Below, in pieces: positions 8,352 through 17,643 of a DNA stretch of 64,000 bases. The DNA is from Streptosporangium pseudovulgare. Its GTDB lineage: Bacteria; Actinomycetota; Actinomycetes; Streptosporangiales; Streptosporangiaceae. Each line of letters opens with the position of its first letter. Positions within the stretch are counted from its first letter, which is position 1. Made by a program: the position numbers and the translations under genes. The stretch lies in assembly GCF_014648055.1 (NCBI RefSeq), contig NZ_BMQJ01000003.1:310001-374000 (forward strand), read 5' to 3'. The notes under the pieces are model-generated. The model saw only the letters and a list, made by a program, of their open reading frames with translations, was not told the origin of the DNA and searched no databases.

Positions 8352-8669
8352 ATGCGCGTCGCTGAGAACCCCGAAGCACAGGTGGTCGACGTCGGGAACC
8401 GTCTCGACGTGGGCACCGTCGCCGAGGTGCGCCCGCGGCTGCACGAGGCCGTCGACACCGGGCAGGGCGACCTGATCGCCGACCTCTCCGGCCTGGAGAT
8501 GATCGACGCCACCGGCCTGGGAGTGCTGGTCGGCACGCACCGGCGCGCGGCGGCCGCCGGACGCCGGCTCATCCTGCGCCGGGTGCCGCCCAGGGTCATG
8601 CGCGTGCTGGCGGTGACCCGGCTCAACCGGGTGCTCACCGTCGAGCTCCCGGTGGGCGCGGTCGCCTGA
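8352..8669 (+). CDS. STAS-domain anti-sigma factor antagonist
   Basis: This 105-residue single-domain protein matches SpoIIAA/RsbV-like antagonists, which bind anti-sigma kinases and release sigma factors. The core is GDLIADLSGLEMIDATGLG followed by VLVGTHRRAAAAGRRLILRR. The usual phosphorylatable Ser in D(S)SGLG is Thr here (DATGLG), still phosphorylatable. ATG 8352 follows GAGGAGGAGG; the frame is open far upstream through the tricorn gene but that part is noncoding. No kinase or sigma gene is adjacent, so the partner is unknown. Confidence 0.87.
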   Translation: MRVAENPEAQVVDVGNRLDVGTVAEVRPRLHEAVDTGQGDLIADLSGLEMIDATGLGVLVGTHRRAAAAGRRLILRRVPPRVMRVLAVTRLNRVLTVELPVGAVA

Positions 8670-8743
8670 CCCCCGCGACCCCGGATCCCGGACTCCCGGA
8701 AGCGATCCCGGCTCCCGCGGCGCCACCGGGCGGTGAGTCCCTC

Positions 8744-9334
8744 TCATGCCACGAAGGACCGGTGGAAGACGCGCACGGCGGTGTCGATCAGGTGGTCCAC
8801 CTCGGGCGGGTCGTCGGCCAGCACCCATTCGGTGAGCAGCTCCTGGATGGCCCCGATGACCCCGAGGGCCAGCAGCCGCCGGTCGATCCCGGCCGGACCC
8901 GCCAGGGCGGGGTCACCGGGACCGATGATCTCGACGGCCTCGAAGAAGCCCGCCAGGGCCTGCTCGCGTGCCTTGGTGAGGCAGCCGCCGGCCCGCCGTA
9001 CCTCCAGATGCATGAGGCGGGCCCGCCGCCTGTCCTCGGTGACGAAACCGATGTATCCGCCGATGCCCGCCCTGATCCGTTCGAGCAGCGAGTCGGGGGC
9101 CTGCGCGACGGACTTCGCCACCGACGCCAGCGACTCCTGCACGCACCGGTCGTGCACGGCCTCCATCAGTTCGTCACGGCCGGAGAAGCACTCGTAGAAG
9201 GCACGGTTCGAGATGCGCGCGGCGGCGCACAGCCGCTCGATCGTCGTCTCCGGGAAGCCGGGATCGCAGTAGAGCGTGTACGCCGCCGTCATCAGGCGTT
9301 CCCGGCGGTCCGCCAGCCGCTCCTCGGATGACAT
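8744..9334 (-). CDS. TetR family regulator
   Basis: This 196-residue protein has an N-terminal helix-turn-helix (RRERLMTAAYTLYCDPGF, then TTIERLCAAARISNRAFYECF) and a helical ligand-binding C-terminus. ATG 9334 (MSSEERLADRR) follows CGGGGA and gives a normal TetR length. The frame also opens at GTG 9358 and TTG 9391, but these add an unusual N-terminus. The nearest genes are not divergent exporters, so the target is unclear. Inverted repeats in its upstream region could be its operator. Confidence 0.88.
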   Translation of the reverse strand: MSSEERLADRRERLMTAAYTLYCDPGFPETTIERLCAAARISNRAFYECFSGRDELMEAVHDRCVQESLASVAKSVAQAPDSLLERIRAGIGGYIGFVTEDRRRARLMHLEVRRAGGCLTKAREQALAGFFEAVEIIGPGDPALAGPAGIDRRLLALGVIGAIQELLTEWVLADDPPEVDHLIDTAVRVFHRSFVA

Positions 9335-9373
9335 TCCCCGATAGGGCCGTCCATTCACGTCAAGCTCCCGGCG

Positions 9374-9391
9374 TTGTCGTGAGCTTGACAA
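9374..9391. promoter_or_regulatory. Possible operator upstream of the TetR gene
   Basis: TTGTC and GACAA form an inverted repeat with an 8-bp spacer. The arms are short and the assignment to the adjacent TetR is inference only. Confidence 0.3.
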
Positions 9392-9519
9392 ATCATCGCT
9401 TTATCACTTCCACCCCAACGTTATGGCCCCAGAATCCACCATTATGGGTGCAAGATCCGTTTTTCTGGAAGAGTCAGAACGTCACATGTTCCGGCGTTCA
9501 TGTAAGAAGGTCAGGGATC

Positions 9520-9533
9520 TGACCGGCCGGTCA
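9520..9533. other. 14-bp perfect palindrome in the TetR-nucS gap
   Basis: TGACCGGCCGGTCA lies in the 495-bp gap between the TetR start and the nucS stop. The gap also has ACATG/CATGT arms at 9484-9503 and low-complexity CCGGAAAGC repeats near 9600-9720. I see no credible gene there. Confidence 0.45.
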
Positions 9534-9764
9534 AGCGCTCCGGGAGGCCGGGGCGGAGAAACTGAGGAGGTTTCTCATTTCGGGCGGCTATACGGAGTTC
9601 CGGAAAGGCGGTCCAGGATGGTCCGAAAAGCCGTACGGCCCCGTGGCCCCCGGGAAACCGCCGGTTCCGTGACTCCCGGAAAGCCGCCGGTCCGGGTTCC
9701 CGGAAAGCGGCCGGCGGCGGGAGGGCGACGAAAGAGCGCCGGGCCGCCACCCCCTTTTTTGTCC

Positions 9765-9829
9765 GTCCCGGGGCGCGCCGTGCGCCCCGGGACATGCCAC
9801 GTCTCCCGGCCCGGAGGACCGGGAGACGT
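9765..9829 (-). terminator. Two strong stem-loops behind nucS
   Basis: GTCCCGGGGCGC/GCGCCCCGGGAC (9765-9793) and ACGTCTCCCGG/CCGGGAGACGT (9799-9829) lie back to back, the second abutting the nucS stop codon. Neither has a T tract on the nucS strand. Confidence 0.65.
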
Positions 9830-10489
9830 TCAGAACAGCGTGTCGGTGCGCTCGATGCCCCGCAGCGCGTCGTAGTCGAGGGTGACGCAGCGGATGCCGC
9901 GGTCCTCGGCGAGGGTCCTGGCCTGAGGCGCGATGGCCTGGGCCGCCAGGACGCCGGCGACGGGGGCGAGCAGCGGATCGCGGTTCATCAGCTCCAGGTA
10001 GCGCGTCAGCTGCTCCACGGCGTCGATGCCCGCGCGGCGCTTGAGCTCCACGGCCACGGTCGCGCCCTCGTGGTCGCGGCACAGGATGTCCACCGGTCCG
10101 ATCGCCGTCATGTACTCGCGGCGGACCAGCGTCCAGCCCGCGCCGAGCGTGGTGATGTGCTCGGCCAGCAGCTCCTGCAGGTGGGCCTCGACGCCGTCCT
10201 TGATCAGGCCCGGATCGACGCCCAGCTCGTGGCTGGAGTCGTGGAGGATCTCCTCCATGGTGAGGATGAGCTTCTCGCCGCTCTTGCCGTGGGTCACCGT
10301 CCAGGTGCCCTCCTCCTCGCGGAGCCGGCACGGCGGGTTCATCCAGTTGAGCGGTTTGAACGCCCTGTCGTCGGCGTGCACGGACACGCTGCCGTCCGCC
10401 TTGATGAGGATGAGCCTCGGCGCCATCGGAAGATGAGCGGTGAGCTTCCCGACGTAATCCACACTGCATCGCGCGATGACCAGCCGCAT
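9830..10489 (-). CDS. nucS: Mismatch-specific endonuclease NucS/EndoMS
   Basis: This 219-residue enzyme cleaves both strands at mismatched bases and provides non-canonical mismatch repair in Actinobacteria, which usually lack MutS/MutL. The C-terminal nuclease fold carries Asp134 (GPVDILCRD), Glu148 and Lys150 (AVELKRR), matching the PD-(D/E)XK metal site. The N-terminal DNA-binding half begins [16 protein letters not shown] and contains [10 protein letters not shown]. The extreme C-terminus RTDTLF resembles the sliding-clamp-binding tail reported for the family. ATG 10489 gives the family-typical start even though the frame opens further upstream. Position between pduO and mce is conserved (Rv1321). 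Confidence 0.94.
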   Translation of the reverse strand: MRLVIARCSVDYVGKLTAHLPMAPRLILIKADGSVSVHADDRAFKPLNWMNPPCRLREEEGTWTVTHGKSGEKLILTMEEILHDSSHELGVDPGLIKDGVEAHLQELLAEHITTLGAGWTLVRREYMTAIGPVDILCRDHEGATVAVELKRRAGIDAVEQLTRYLELMNRDPLLAPVAGVLAAQAIAPQARTLAEDRGIRCVTLDYDALRGIERTDTLF

Positions 10490-10619
10490 GGGGGCCAACC
10501 TTACCGCCGGAACACCGGTGCCGGTGGCCGGGACCGCGGATCCGGTGACCTGCGCCGACGTTGAGCTGGTTTTGGGGTGGTTTTGGGGAGAGCGGGAGAC
10601 CTCTGGGAGACTGGTCGGC

Positions 10620-10757
10620 ATGACGCGCAGCTTCGACCGGGCCGGAGCGGCCGCCCCCGGCGCGACGGGCGCCGCGGCCGCCGAGGTCCTCGCCCCCGCG
10701 CCGCCGCCCGGCCGCCTCGTCACGGCCGGGGTGCGGAGCACCCGCGACCTGCCATGA
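10620..10757 (+). CDS. Small Ala/Pro-rich protein, hypothetical (45 aa)
   Basis: A 45-codon frame ([20 protein letters not shown]...) ends in ATGA shared with the next start codon, which suggests translational coupling. Composition is simple and no family is recognised. A weak GGGAG lies about 14 nt before ATG 10620. It could be a real small protein, a leader frame or a chance opening in GC-rich DNA. Confidence 0.35.
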   Translation: MTRSFDRAGAAAPGATGAAAAEVLAPAPPPGRLVTAGVRSTRDLP

Positions 10758-11098
10758 GCCCCCGCCGGTCCCACCGCAAGGACCCCTTCGCCCGCGACGG
10801 CCGCGGCGGGCGCGGAGGCTCCGGCCGGCCGCCGTCCTCCCGCCCCGTGGGGATGTTCGTCGCCGGTGTCGACCAGGTCGAGGAGTGGCCGGACGGCGAC
10901 TGGCACGTACGGCGGGTCACCGGAGCCGGGGCGGACAAGACCTACCGCTGTCCCGGCTGCGACCAGGAGATCAGGCCCGGCCTGCCGCACCTGGTGAGCT
11001 GGCCCGCCTGGGCCGGTGGGGAGGACGAGCGCAGGCACTGGCACACCGCGTGCTGGCGCCACCGGACCAGGCGCGGGCCGGGCCGGACCAGATACTGA
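10754..11098 (+). CDS. Conserved zinc-ribbon-like protein of unknown function
   Basis: This 114-residue protein has a basic disordered N-terminus and a compact C-terminal domain. That domain carries possible zinc ligands: [18 protein letters not shown], then [13 protein letters not shown]. The CxxC and HxxxC spacing suggests a structural metal site and perhaps nucleic-acid binding, but that is inference. Proteins of this type are often annotated loosely as ATP/GTP-binding in Streptomyces; I see no P-loop. Its start overlaps the small frame before it. Confidence 0.68.
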   Translation: MSPRRSHRKDPFARDGRGGRGGSGRPPSSRPVGMFVAGVDQVEEWPDGDWHVRRVTGAGADKTYRCPGCDQEIRPGLPHLVSWPAWAGGEDERRHWHTACWRHRTRRGPGRTRY

Positions 11099-11212
11099 AA
11101 GGCCGCCGGAGGGCCGCCGTACGGTCCCGGCGCCGAAGGCCGCCGACGGCGACCGCACGGTTCCGGGCCCGCCGGCGCCGGCCACGACACGACGTCACGA
11201 AGTGAGGAACAC

Positions 11213-11926
11213 ATGGAGATCCGGGCCTCCACGGTGCTGCCCGCGCGCAGGGAGCCGATCGAGCTGGTCACCGCCGACGGGCTGACGCTCGTCGGCGAGC
11301 TGGCCCTCCCGGCGGACCGGCCCCCGGCCGCCACGCTGGTCTGCCTGCACCCGCTGCCCACGCACGGCGGCATGATGGACAGCCACGTCCACAAGAAGGC
11401 GGCCAACCGGCTGCCCGCGCTGGCGGACCTCGCCGTGCTGCGGTTCAACACGCGCGGCACCACCTCCGACCGGGGCACCTCCCAAGGAGCCTTCGGCAAC
11501 GGTGAGGACGAGCGCCTCGACGTCGCCGCCGCGCTGGAGTACGCCGAGTTCCACGATCTGCCCCGGGCCTGGCTGGTGGGCTGGTCCTTCGGCACCGAGC
11601 TGGCGCTGAAGTGGGGCCGCGACCCGCTGGTGGAGGGGGCGATCCTGCTCTCCCCGCCGCTGCACCGGGCCACCGACGCCGACCTCGACGGCTGGGCGGA
11701 GTTCGGCCGGCCGCTGACCGCGCTGGTCCCCGAGTTCGACGACTACCTGCGGCCGGCCGAGGCCCGCGAGCGTTTCGCCCGGGTGCCCCAGGCCGAGGTC
11801 GTCGGGGTGGACGGCGCCAAGCACCTGTGGGTCGGCGAGCCGTACGTACGGATCGTCCTCAACGAGATCGTCCGGCGGGTGAACCCGGCCGCGTACCCCC
11901 TGCCCACCGAGATCCCCGAGCCTTGA
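11213..11926 (+). CDS. Alpha/beta hydrolase
   Basis: This 237-residue protein has the alpha/beta-hydrolase layout: CLHPLPTHGGMMDSHVHKKA near the oxyanion-hole region, FNTRGTTSDRG, the nucleophile elbow GWSFGTE, and the C-terminal GAKHLWVGEPY with the likely catalytic His. It resembles CocE/NonD- and dienelactone-hydrolase-like short hydrolases. ATG 11213 follows AGTGAGGAAC. The second hydrolase downstream is a different subfamily, so they are not a tandem duplication. Substrate unknown. Confidence 0.85.
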   Translation: MEIRASTVLPARREPIELVTADGLTLVGELALPADRPPAATLVCLHPLPTHGGMMDSHVHKKAANRLPALADLAVLRFNTRGTTSDRGTSQGAFGNGEDERLDVAAALEYAEFHDLPRAWLVGWSFGTELALKWGRDPLVEGAILLSPPLHRATDADLDGWAEFGRPLTALVPEFDDYLRPAEARERFARVPQAEVVGVDGAKHLWVGEPYVRIVLNEIVRRVNPAAYPLPTEIPEP

Positions 11927-12053
11927 CGCGCTCCCCGGCCTGAAGGCCGGAGCGCTGACCCGCATTTCGGTAGCACCCGGCGCGGCCCGGCCGGTGCGGG
12001 CCGTCCCGGGACGCGGGGCGGCGCGGCCGCCCGGACGGCCGGGAGAGCCGACA

Positions 12054-12096
12054 CGGGCCGGCGCGGGCCGGCGCGGGCCGGCGCGGGCCGGCGCGG
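12054..12096 (+). repeat. Tandem GCGCGGGCCG decamer array
   Basis: Three exact copies of GCGCGGGCCG plus partial flanking copies lie in the 238-bp gap between the two hydrolase genes. Confidence 0.85.
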
Positions 12097-12152
12097 CGGT
12101 CCCGGCCATGCCGCTTCGCGCGTCAAGGGATGTCAGATCCGGGACGCGCGAC

Positions 12153-12158
12153 TACCGT
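12153..12158 (+). promoter_or_regulatory. -10 box of a leaderless hydrolase promoter
   Basis: TACCGT lies 6 nt before GTG 12165; the same TACCGT-N6-GTG layout occurs at the MarR gene (20151). Confidence 0.6.
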
Positions 12159-12164
12159 GGATCT

Positions 12165-12956
12165 GTGCATCTGTACACCCGGTCGGCGGGCGAGGGAGTT
12201 CCGGTCGTCCTGCTGCATGCGTTCCCCCTGTCCTCTGCCATGTGGCTGGCCCAGCGCGAGGGCCTGTCCGCACTCTGCAAGGTCATCACCCCCGACCTGC
12301 GCGGCTTCGGCGGTTCGGTGCTCGGCGACGAGGAGCCGTCCCTCGACGTGATGGCCGACGACGTCGCGCGGACGCTCGACCGCGAGGGCGTCGATCGAGC
12401 CGTCGTCGGGGGGCTGTCCATGGGCGGCTACGTGACGATGGCCCTGTGCCGCCGCCACCCCGACCGGCTGATGGGGGTCGTCCTCGCCGACACCAAGGCG
12501 AGCGCCGACCCCGACCAGGCCCGGGCGAACCGCGAGCGCATCGCCGCCGCCGTGGTCGAGGACGGCTCCGCCGTACTGCTGGAGGAGGTCCTCCCGCCGC
12601 TGGTCGGGCGGACCACCGCCGAGCGCCGGGCGATGGTGTACGGCAGGGTGCGCGGGCTGGTCCAGTCGGCCCCGCCGCGGGCGGTGGCGTGGGCCCAGCG
12701 GGCCATGGCGGCCCGCCCCGACTCCTTCGACACCCTGCGCGGGCTCAAGGTGCCCGCACTGGTGCTGGTGGGGGAGGAGGACGGCCTCACCCCGCGGGGC
12801 GACGCCGAGGCGATGGTCGAGGCGGTGCCCGACGGACGGCTGGCCGTGATCGAGAAGGCAGGTCACCTGAGCGCGGTCGAGCAGCCGGAGGCGTTCAACC
12901 GCGCGCTGGCGGGTTTCCTCGCCGAGCTGGCGGGGCGGGCACCGCTCGGCGGCTGA
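12165..12956 (+). CDS. Alpha/beta fold hydrolase
   Basis: This 263-residue protein has LLHAFPLSSAMW (HGxP-type oxyanion region), DLRGFGGS, nucleophile elbow GGLSMGGYV, acid region LVGEEDGLTP, and catalytic His in IEKAGHLSAVEQPEAFN. These are hallmarks of the family including enol-lactonases and esterases. GTG 12165 is preferred because it begins VHLYTRSAGEG and fits a leaderless promoter; upstream in-frame codons are low-complexity. A strong terminator follows. Confidence 0.87.
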   Translation: MHLYTRSAGEGVPVVLLHAFPLSSAMWLAQREGLSALCKVITPDLRGFGGSVLGDEEPSLDVMADDVARTLDREGVDRAVVGGLSMGGYVTMALCRRHPDRLMGVVLADTKASADPDQARANRERIAAAVVEDGSAVLLEEVLPPLVGRTTAERRAMVYGRVRGLVQSAPPRAVAWAQRAMAARPDSFDTLRGLKVPALVLVGEEDGLTPRGDAEAMVEAVPDGRLAVIEKAGHLSAVEQPEAFNRALAGFLAELAGRAPLGG

Positions 12957-13051
12957 GCGCGAACCGATCCCGGGAACACCGACCCGGGAAGTCGGGGACC
13001 CGGGGACGGGGACCGGGCGGAACGCGAGGACCGGGGACCCCGGAAGACGAA

Positions 13052-13089
13052 GAGGAGCCCGGCGATCCACACGGATCGCCGGGCTCCTC
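13052..13089. terminator. Bidirectional 17-bp stem-loop
   Basis: GAGGAGCCCGGCGATCC and its exact complement flank an ACAC loop. It separates two convergent genes. The only T-rich flank is weak. Confidence 0.8.
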
Positions 13090-13126
13090 AGATCAGCCGT
13101 CTCAACGCCTCCCGATCAGCGTCCCC

Positions 13127-14416
13127 CTACTCCTGCCACCACTCGGCGTCGTCGTCCTTGGTCTCGGTCCTGGACGCCGGAGCCGGAGCCGGAGCCGCGG
13201 CCGGGGTCTCGGCCGGGGCGGAGATGGCCGGCTTGGCCGGGGCCGGGGCGATCGCCGGCTCCGGGTCGGCGGCCGGGAGCGGCGCGCCGCCGAGCAGCTG
13301 GCGCAGCTGCGCGAGGTGGCTGGTGATGCTGTCGCGCTGGCGGGTCAGTTCGTCGACCTGGCGCTGGGCGACCGAACGGCTCCGCTCGGCCTCGGTCTTG
13401 GCCTCGGAGACGATCGTCTCGGCGTTCGTCTTCGCCTCGGCCACGAGCTGGTCGGCGTTCTTGCGCGCGTTGGCGAGCAGCTGCTTGGCGTGGGTGTCGG
13501 CGTCGCGGCGGGTCTGCTCGGCCTGCTGGGTGGCCTTGGTGGCCCGCTGCTCGGCGGTGGCGGCGCGCTGCTCGGCCTCGGAGACCATCCGCTGGGTGTT
13601 GGCCTGCGCGGTGGCGTGGCGCTCGGCCTCCTGGCGCTCGGCCTCCTCGCGCCGGGCGGCGAGCTGGATCTCGAACTCGGCCTCGTCCTGGGCGCGCTTG
13701 GCCTCCGACTCCTCCAGGATCCGCTGGGCCTGGGCGCGCATCTCGTCGGCCTGGCGCTTGGCGGTGGTGAGGATCTCGTCGCGCTCGCGCTTGGTCGAGG
13801 CCCGCAGCTGGGCGACCTCGCGCTCGGTGGTGGTGCGCAGCTTGGCGATCTCGCGCTCGGCGTCGGCGCGCTTCTCGGCCACCTCGTGGTCGGCGGTGGC
13901 GCGCAGCTTGGCGACCTCGCGCTCGGTGGTGGAGGTCAGCTCGTCGGCCTCGCGGCGGGCGGTCGAGCGGATCTCCTCGGCCTCGCGCTCGGCGGTGGTG
14001 CGCATCTCGTCGGCCTCGCGCGTGGCCAGGGCGCGCTTCTCGGCCGCCTCGTTCTCCGCGGCGGCGCGCACGTCGGCGGCCTCGACCTTGGCCGCGGCCC
14101 TGATCTCGTTGGCCTCGGACCGGGCCGCCTGGACCAGCTCGGTGGCCTGCTCCTCGGCGAGCCGGAGCAACTGCTCGATCCGCGCGCCCAGGCCGGAGTA
14201 GGTGGGGCGCTCCTGCTCCTGCAGCTGGCGCTGGGAGTCGGCCAGGTCGCGCTGCAGGCCCTGCACCTGCTCCCTGGACTGGCGCAGCTCGGCGTCCACC
14301 TGCTTTAGATGATCATGGACCTGGTGCCGGTCATAGCCACGGAGCACCACGTCGAATTCCCGAGCGGGGGTGTCTTCAAAGAAGTTGTTGAGCTGGGCGT
14401 CGATGTCGGACTGCAT
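13127..14416 (-). CDS. Polar growth coiled-coil protein, FilP/Scy-like with DivIVA-like N-terminus
   Basis: This 429-residue protein starts with a DivIVA-like segment (FDVVLRGYDRHQVHDHLKQ). A long coiled coil follows (about residues 50-370) of repeating EAEEIR/AAAEREA-type heptads with recurrent TTERE, and then an Ala/Pro-rich tail ending EWWQE. In Streptomyces coelicolor the coiled-coil proteins FilP and Scy, which organise polar tip growth, are encoded next to the epimerase gene; this gene holds that position. ATG 14416 is chosen because the DivIVA-like segment starts there; codons back to 14608 look noncoding. Confidence 0.82.
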   Translation of the reverse strand: MQSDIDAQLNNFFEDTPAREFDVVLRGYDRHQVHDHLKQVDAELRQSREQVQGLQRDLADSQRQLQEQERPTYSGLGARIEQLLRLAEEQATELVQAARSEANEIRAAAKVEAADVRAAAENEAAEKRALATREADEMRTTAEREAEEIRSTARREADELTSTTEREVAKLRATADHEVAEKRADAEREIAKLRTTTEREVAQLRASTKRERDEILTTAKRQADEMRAQAQRILEESEAKRAQDEAEFEIQLAARREEAERQEAERHATAQANTQRMVSEAEQRAATAEQRATKATQQAEQTRRDADTHAKQLLANARKNADQLVAEAKTNAETIVSEAKTEAERSRSVAQRQVDELTRQRDSITSHLAQLRQLLGGAPLPAADPEPAIAPAPAKPAISAPAETPAAAPAPAPASRTETKDDDAEWWQE

Positions 14417-14614
14417 GGAGGCTCGATCCTGGGTTGTCGAGACGGCTACACGGGGCGGACGAAGGATTCGGACACCCGAGGTGGGGGCCGTGGCGGGACC
14501 CACGTCCGGTGATAGGCCAGCGTACTCTGGAGTTGCCGCGTTGGCGGTCCCCTCTGACTTTCTGCGTGACTTGTTACGTATGAACCCTTCCTGCATGTGA
14601 CGCGGCACCCGGCC

Positions 14615-14686
14615 GCCGCGTTGACACCGGCCGAAAAGGCGTCGGCCGCATCCGACGGCCGCGTTGACACCGGCCGAAAAGGCGTC
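14615..14686 (-). repeat. Direct repeat of a 29-bp unit in the filP-like/mce gap
   Basis: GCCGCGTTGACACCGGCCGA plus AAAGGCGTC occurs at 14615-14643 and 14658-14686 (43-bp period). Degenerate GACGACCGGCGG repeats follow to 14800. The 396-bp gap has no recognisable gene. Confidence 0.85.
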
Positions 14687-14812
14687 ACCGCGTCCGGCGG
14701 CCGCGGCGACGACGACCGGCGGGCGGGTCGACCGCGTCCGGCCGGCGCGCTGACGACCGGCGGGCGCGCTGACGACGACCGGCGGACGCGCCGGCGCCGG
14801 GACACCGCGTCG

Positions 14813-15256
14813 TCAGTGCCCGGGTGCCGCGTCGCCGGTGTCCGGGGCCTGCACCAGCTCGGTCAGCACCCCGCCCATGTCCTTGGGGTGGAGGAAGGCG
14901 ATCGACGACCCCAGCGTGCCGTGCCGGGGCTCGGCGTCCAGCACCCGGACACCCCTGCCGCCGATCTCCCGCATCGCCTCCGCCACGTCCGGCACCCCGA
15001 ACGCCACGTGGTGCACCCCCTCCCCGCGCTTGGCGAGGAACTTCCCGACCGGGGTGTCGGGGCCGAGGGGCTCCAGGAGCTGGATGTAGGAGCCGCCGCC
15101 CTCGCCGTCGGCGATGTGCAGCATCGCCTCCTTGACGCCCTGCTCCTCGTTGGTCTCGCGCGCGACCACCGTGAGGTCGAAGGTGCGCTCGAAGAACGCG
15201 ATCTTCTCCTCCAGGTCGTGGCAGGCGATCCCCACATGGTCGATGCGCATGAACAT
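14813..15256 (-). CDS. mce: Methylmalonyl-CoA epimerase
   Basis: This 147-residue metalloenzyme interconverts (2R)- and (2S)-methylmalonyl-CoA. It has the vicinal-oxygen-chelate repeats with metal ligands in RIDHVGIAC (His), SYIQLLEP (Gln), GVHHVAFGV (His) and GVLTELVQ (Glu). ATG 15256 (MFMRIDHVG) is preferred because GGAGG lies 8 nt upstream. It diverges from the thiolase gene. Position beside a thiolase and MeaB is conserved (Rv1322A-Rv1323), and it links propionyl-CoA metabolism to the B12-dependent mutase step. Confidence 0.94.
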   Translation of the reverse strand: MFMRIDHVGIACHDLEEKIAFFERTFDLTVVARETNEEQGVKEAMLHIADGEGGGSYIQLLEPLGPDTPVGKFLAKRGEGVHHVAFGVPDVAEAMREIGGRGVRVLDAEPRHGTLGSSIAFLHPKDMGGVLTELVQAPDTGDAAPGH

Positions 15257-15340
15257 ATGGACGGCCTCCATGGCGATCGGTCCGGTACTCATGGGTATGG
15301 TGGCAAAGTCGTTCGGAGACTCGCCAGGAGGCCCCTGCTC

Positions 15341-16528
15341 ATGTCTGGTTCCGTCATCGTCGCCGGAGCTCGCACCCCCATCGGACGGCTGCTCGGCTCG
15401 CTGTCCGGCCTCACCGCCGCCGAACTCGGCGGCATCGCGATCAAGGCCGCGCTGGAGCGCGCCGGCGTCGCCCCCGAGACCGTGCAGTACGTCATCATGG
15501 GCCAGGTCCTGCAGGCCGGGGCGGGGCAGATCCCCTCCCGCCAGGCGGCCGTCCTGGCCGGGATCCCGATGACCGTGCCGTCGCTGACCATCAACAAGGT
15601 CTGCCTGTCCGGCCTGGACGCCATCGCCCTGGCCGACCAGCTCATTCGGGCCGGCGAGTTCGACATCGTGGTCGCCGGCGGCATGGAGTCGATGTCGAAC
15701 GCCCCGCACCTGATGCGCGGCCTGCGCCGGGGCGTCAAGTACGGCGACGCCACCGTCGTCGACTCGATGGCCTACGACGGCCTGACCGACGCCTACGACC
15801 AGATCGCGATGGGCGAGTCCACCGAGCGGCACAACGTCCGCCTGGGCCTGACCCGCGAGGAGCAGGACGCCTACTCCGCCCGCTCCCACCAGCTCGCCGC
15901 CGCCGCGATCAAGAACGGCACGCTCGACGACGAGATCGTCCCGGTGCCGGTCCCGCAGCGCAAGGGCGACCCGGTCCTGTTCTCCGCCGACGAGGGCGTG
16001 CGCGGCGACACCACCGTCGAGGTCCTGTCGCGGCTGCGCCCGTCGTTCGTCCCGGACGGCACCATCACCGCCGGCTCCGCCTCGCAGATCTCCGACGGCG
16101 CCTGCGCGGTCGTCGTGATGTCGAAGGCCAAGGCCGAGGAGCTGGGCCTCGACTGGCTCGCCGAGATCGGCGCGCACGGCAACGTCGCCGGCCCGGACAA
16201 CTCGCTGCAGTCGCAGCCGGCCAACGCCATCAAGCACGCCCTCGCCAAGGAGGGCATCACCATCGGCGACCTCGACCTGCTGGAGATCAACGAGGCGTTC
16301 GCCCAGGTCGTCCTCCAGTCGGTCAAGGAGCTCGGCGTCCCGCTGGAGAAGGTCAACGTCAACGGCGGCGGCATCGCCATCGGCCACCCGATCGGCGCGT
16401 CCGGCGCCCGCATCGTCCTGGCCCTCGCCCACGAGCTGAAGCGCCGGGGCGGCGGGACCGGCGCGGCCGGCCTGTGCGGCGGCGGCGGCCAGGGCGACGC
16501 CCTGATCATCCGTGTCCCCTCGGCCTGA
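15341..16528 (+). CDS. Acetyl-CoA C-acetyltransferase (thiolase)
   Basis: This 395-residue enzyme condenses two acetyl-CoA to acetoacetyl-CoA or runs the reverse thiolysis. The acyl-carrying Cys88 lies in [34 protein letters not shown] (catalytic His) and [10 protein letters not shown] (second catalytic Cys) follow in the usual order. ATG 15341 gives the standard [15 protein letters not shown] start; the open frame upstream overlaps mce antisense and is not coding. The meaB ATG follows the stop with TGACATG spacing, so the two are coupled. The orthologous position holds fadA4 in mycobacteria. Confidence 0.94.
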   Translation: MSGSVIVAGARTPIGRLLGSLSGLTAAELGGIAIKAALERAGVAPETVQYVIMGQVLQAGAGQIPSRQAAVLAGIPMTVPSLTINKVCLSGLDAIALADQLIRAGEFDIVVAGGMESMSNAPHLMRGLRRGVKYGDATVVDSMAYDGLTDAYDQIAMGESTERHNVRLGLTREEQDAYSARSHQLAAAAIKNGTLDDEIVPVPVPQRKGDPVLFSADEGVRGDTTVEVLSRLRPSFVPDGTITAGSASQISDGACAVVVMSKAKAEELGLDWLAEIGAHGNVAGPDNSLQSQPANAIKHALAKEGITIGDLDLLEINEAFAQVVLQSVKELGVPLEKVNVNGGGIAIGHPIGASGARIVLALAHELKRRGGGTGAAGLCGGGGQGDALIIRVPSA

Positions 16529-16529
16529 C

Positions 16530-17510
16530 ATGGAGACGTCCAGCCCCGCGGCGCGGCGCGACCCGCTGCCCGCGGAGGTCTCCGAACTGGTCGCGCAGGC
16601 GCGGCAGGGCCGGCCCCGGGCGGTCGCGCGGCTGATCTCCCTGGTGGAGAACGGCTCGCCGCTGCTGCGGGAGGTCACCGCCGAGCTCTGCTCGGCCCGG
16701 CCCACCCGGGCCCGCGTCATCGGGCTGACCGGCTCCCCGGGGGTGGGCAAGTCCACCTCGACCGGGATGCTGGTCCAGGCGTTCCGCAAGCTCGGCAGGC
16801 GGGTCGGCGTGCTCGCCGTGGACCCGTCCTCGCCGTTCACCGGCGGGGCGCTGCTCGGCGACCGGGTGCGCATGCAGGACCACGCCACCGACCCGGAGGT
16901 CTTCATCCGGTCGATGGCCAGCCGGGGCCACCTGGGCGGCCTGTCCTGGGCGACGCCGCAGGCGCTGCGGGTCCTGGACGCCGCCGGGTGCGAGGTCGTC
17001 CTCGTCGAGACCGTCGGGGTCGGCCAGGCCGAGGTGGACATCGCCTCGCTGGCCGACACCACCGTCGTGCTGCTCGCCCCGGGCATGGGCGACGGCGTCC
17101 AGGCCGCCAAGGCGGGCATCCTGGAGGTCGCCGACGTGTTCGTGGTGAACAAGGCCGACCGCGACGGCGCCCAGGCGGTCGTGCGCGAGCTGCGCACCAT
17201 GACCGCCCAGATCGAGGGGCCCTGGCGGCCGCCCATCGTGACGACCGTGGCCTCCCGCGGAGAGGGCGCCGAGGACGTCGTCGCCGCCCTCGATGAGCAC
17301 CTGGCGTATCTGGAGGAGTCGGGCGAGCTCGGCCGCAGGCGCCGGGTCAGGGCCCGCGACGAGATCGAGGCCATCGCGGTCGCGGCACTCCGTACCCGCT
17401 TCGCCCACCTGCACGGCGACCGGCGGCTCGACGCCCTCGCCGAGCGTGTCGTGGCGGGCGGTCTCGACCCCTACACCGCCGCCGACGAACTGCTGGACGC
17501 CGCCGGCTGA
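16530..17510 (+). CDS. meaB: MeaB/ArgK-type G3E GTPase, acyl-CoA mutase chaperone
   Basis: This 326-residue GTPase protects and reloads adenosylcobalamin-dependent acyl-CoA mutases. Walker A is GSPGVGKST at residues 68-76. VDPSSPFTGGALLGDRVRM, VETVGVGQAE (Walker B-like, switch III region nearby) and NKADRDGA follow, with the conserved C-terminal dimerisation arm (YTAADELLDAAG). ATG 16530 lies 1 nt after the thiolase stop; an in-frame GTG at 16512 inside thiolase would add six residues. A client mutase lies at 20935 and the cofactor-making PduO at 4163. Confidence 0.94.
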   Translation: METSSPAARRDPLPAEVSELVAQARQGRPRAVARLISLVENGSPLLREVTAELCSARPTRARVIGLTGSPGVGKSTSTGMLVQAFRKLGRRVGVLAVDPSSPFTGGALLGDRVRMQDHATDPEVFIRSMASRGHLGGLSWATPQALRVLDAAGCEVVLVETVGVGQAEVDIASLADTTVVLLAPGMGDGVQAAKAGILEVADVFVVNKADRDGAQAVVRELRTMTAQIEGPWRPPIVTTVASRGEGAEDVVAALDEHLAYLEESGELGRRRRVRARDEIEAIAVAALRTRFAHLHGDRRLDALAERVVAGGLDPYTAADELLDAAG

Positions 17511-17514
17511 CCCC

Positions 17515-17538
17515 GCGCCGGGCCGTACGGCCCGGCGC
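17515..17538 (+). terminator. 24-bp palindrome after meaB
   Basis: GCGCCGGGCC-GTAC-GGCCCGGCGC folds as a perfect stem-loop directly behind the meaB stop. No T tract. Confidence 0.65.
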
Positions 17539-17643
17539 CGGCTTCGCCCCGGGCGCGCGGTGCCGGCGGCCGGAGCCGGACGACGGGCCGCACGCCGGGC
17601 CGCACGCCGTACGGCCCGCCGTCCCGTGACCGGCGGGCGGGGT

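Noticed and set aside
9423-9875. 150-codon plus-strand frame between TetR and nucS
   Set aside because: Low-complexity RRPG-type sequence, no ribosome-binding site, and it runs into the nucS terminator hairpins and the nucS 3' end.
13158-14201. 347-codon frame antisense to the FilP/Scy-like gene
   Set aside because: Ala/Ser/Arg repeats mirror the heptad-coding strand; the coiled-coil sense frame is clearly the gene.
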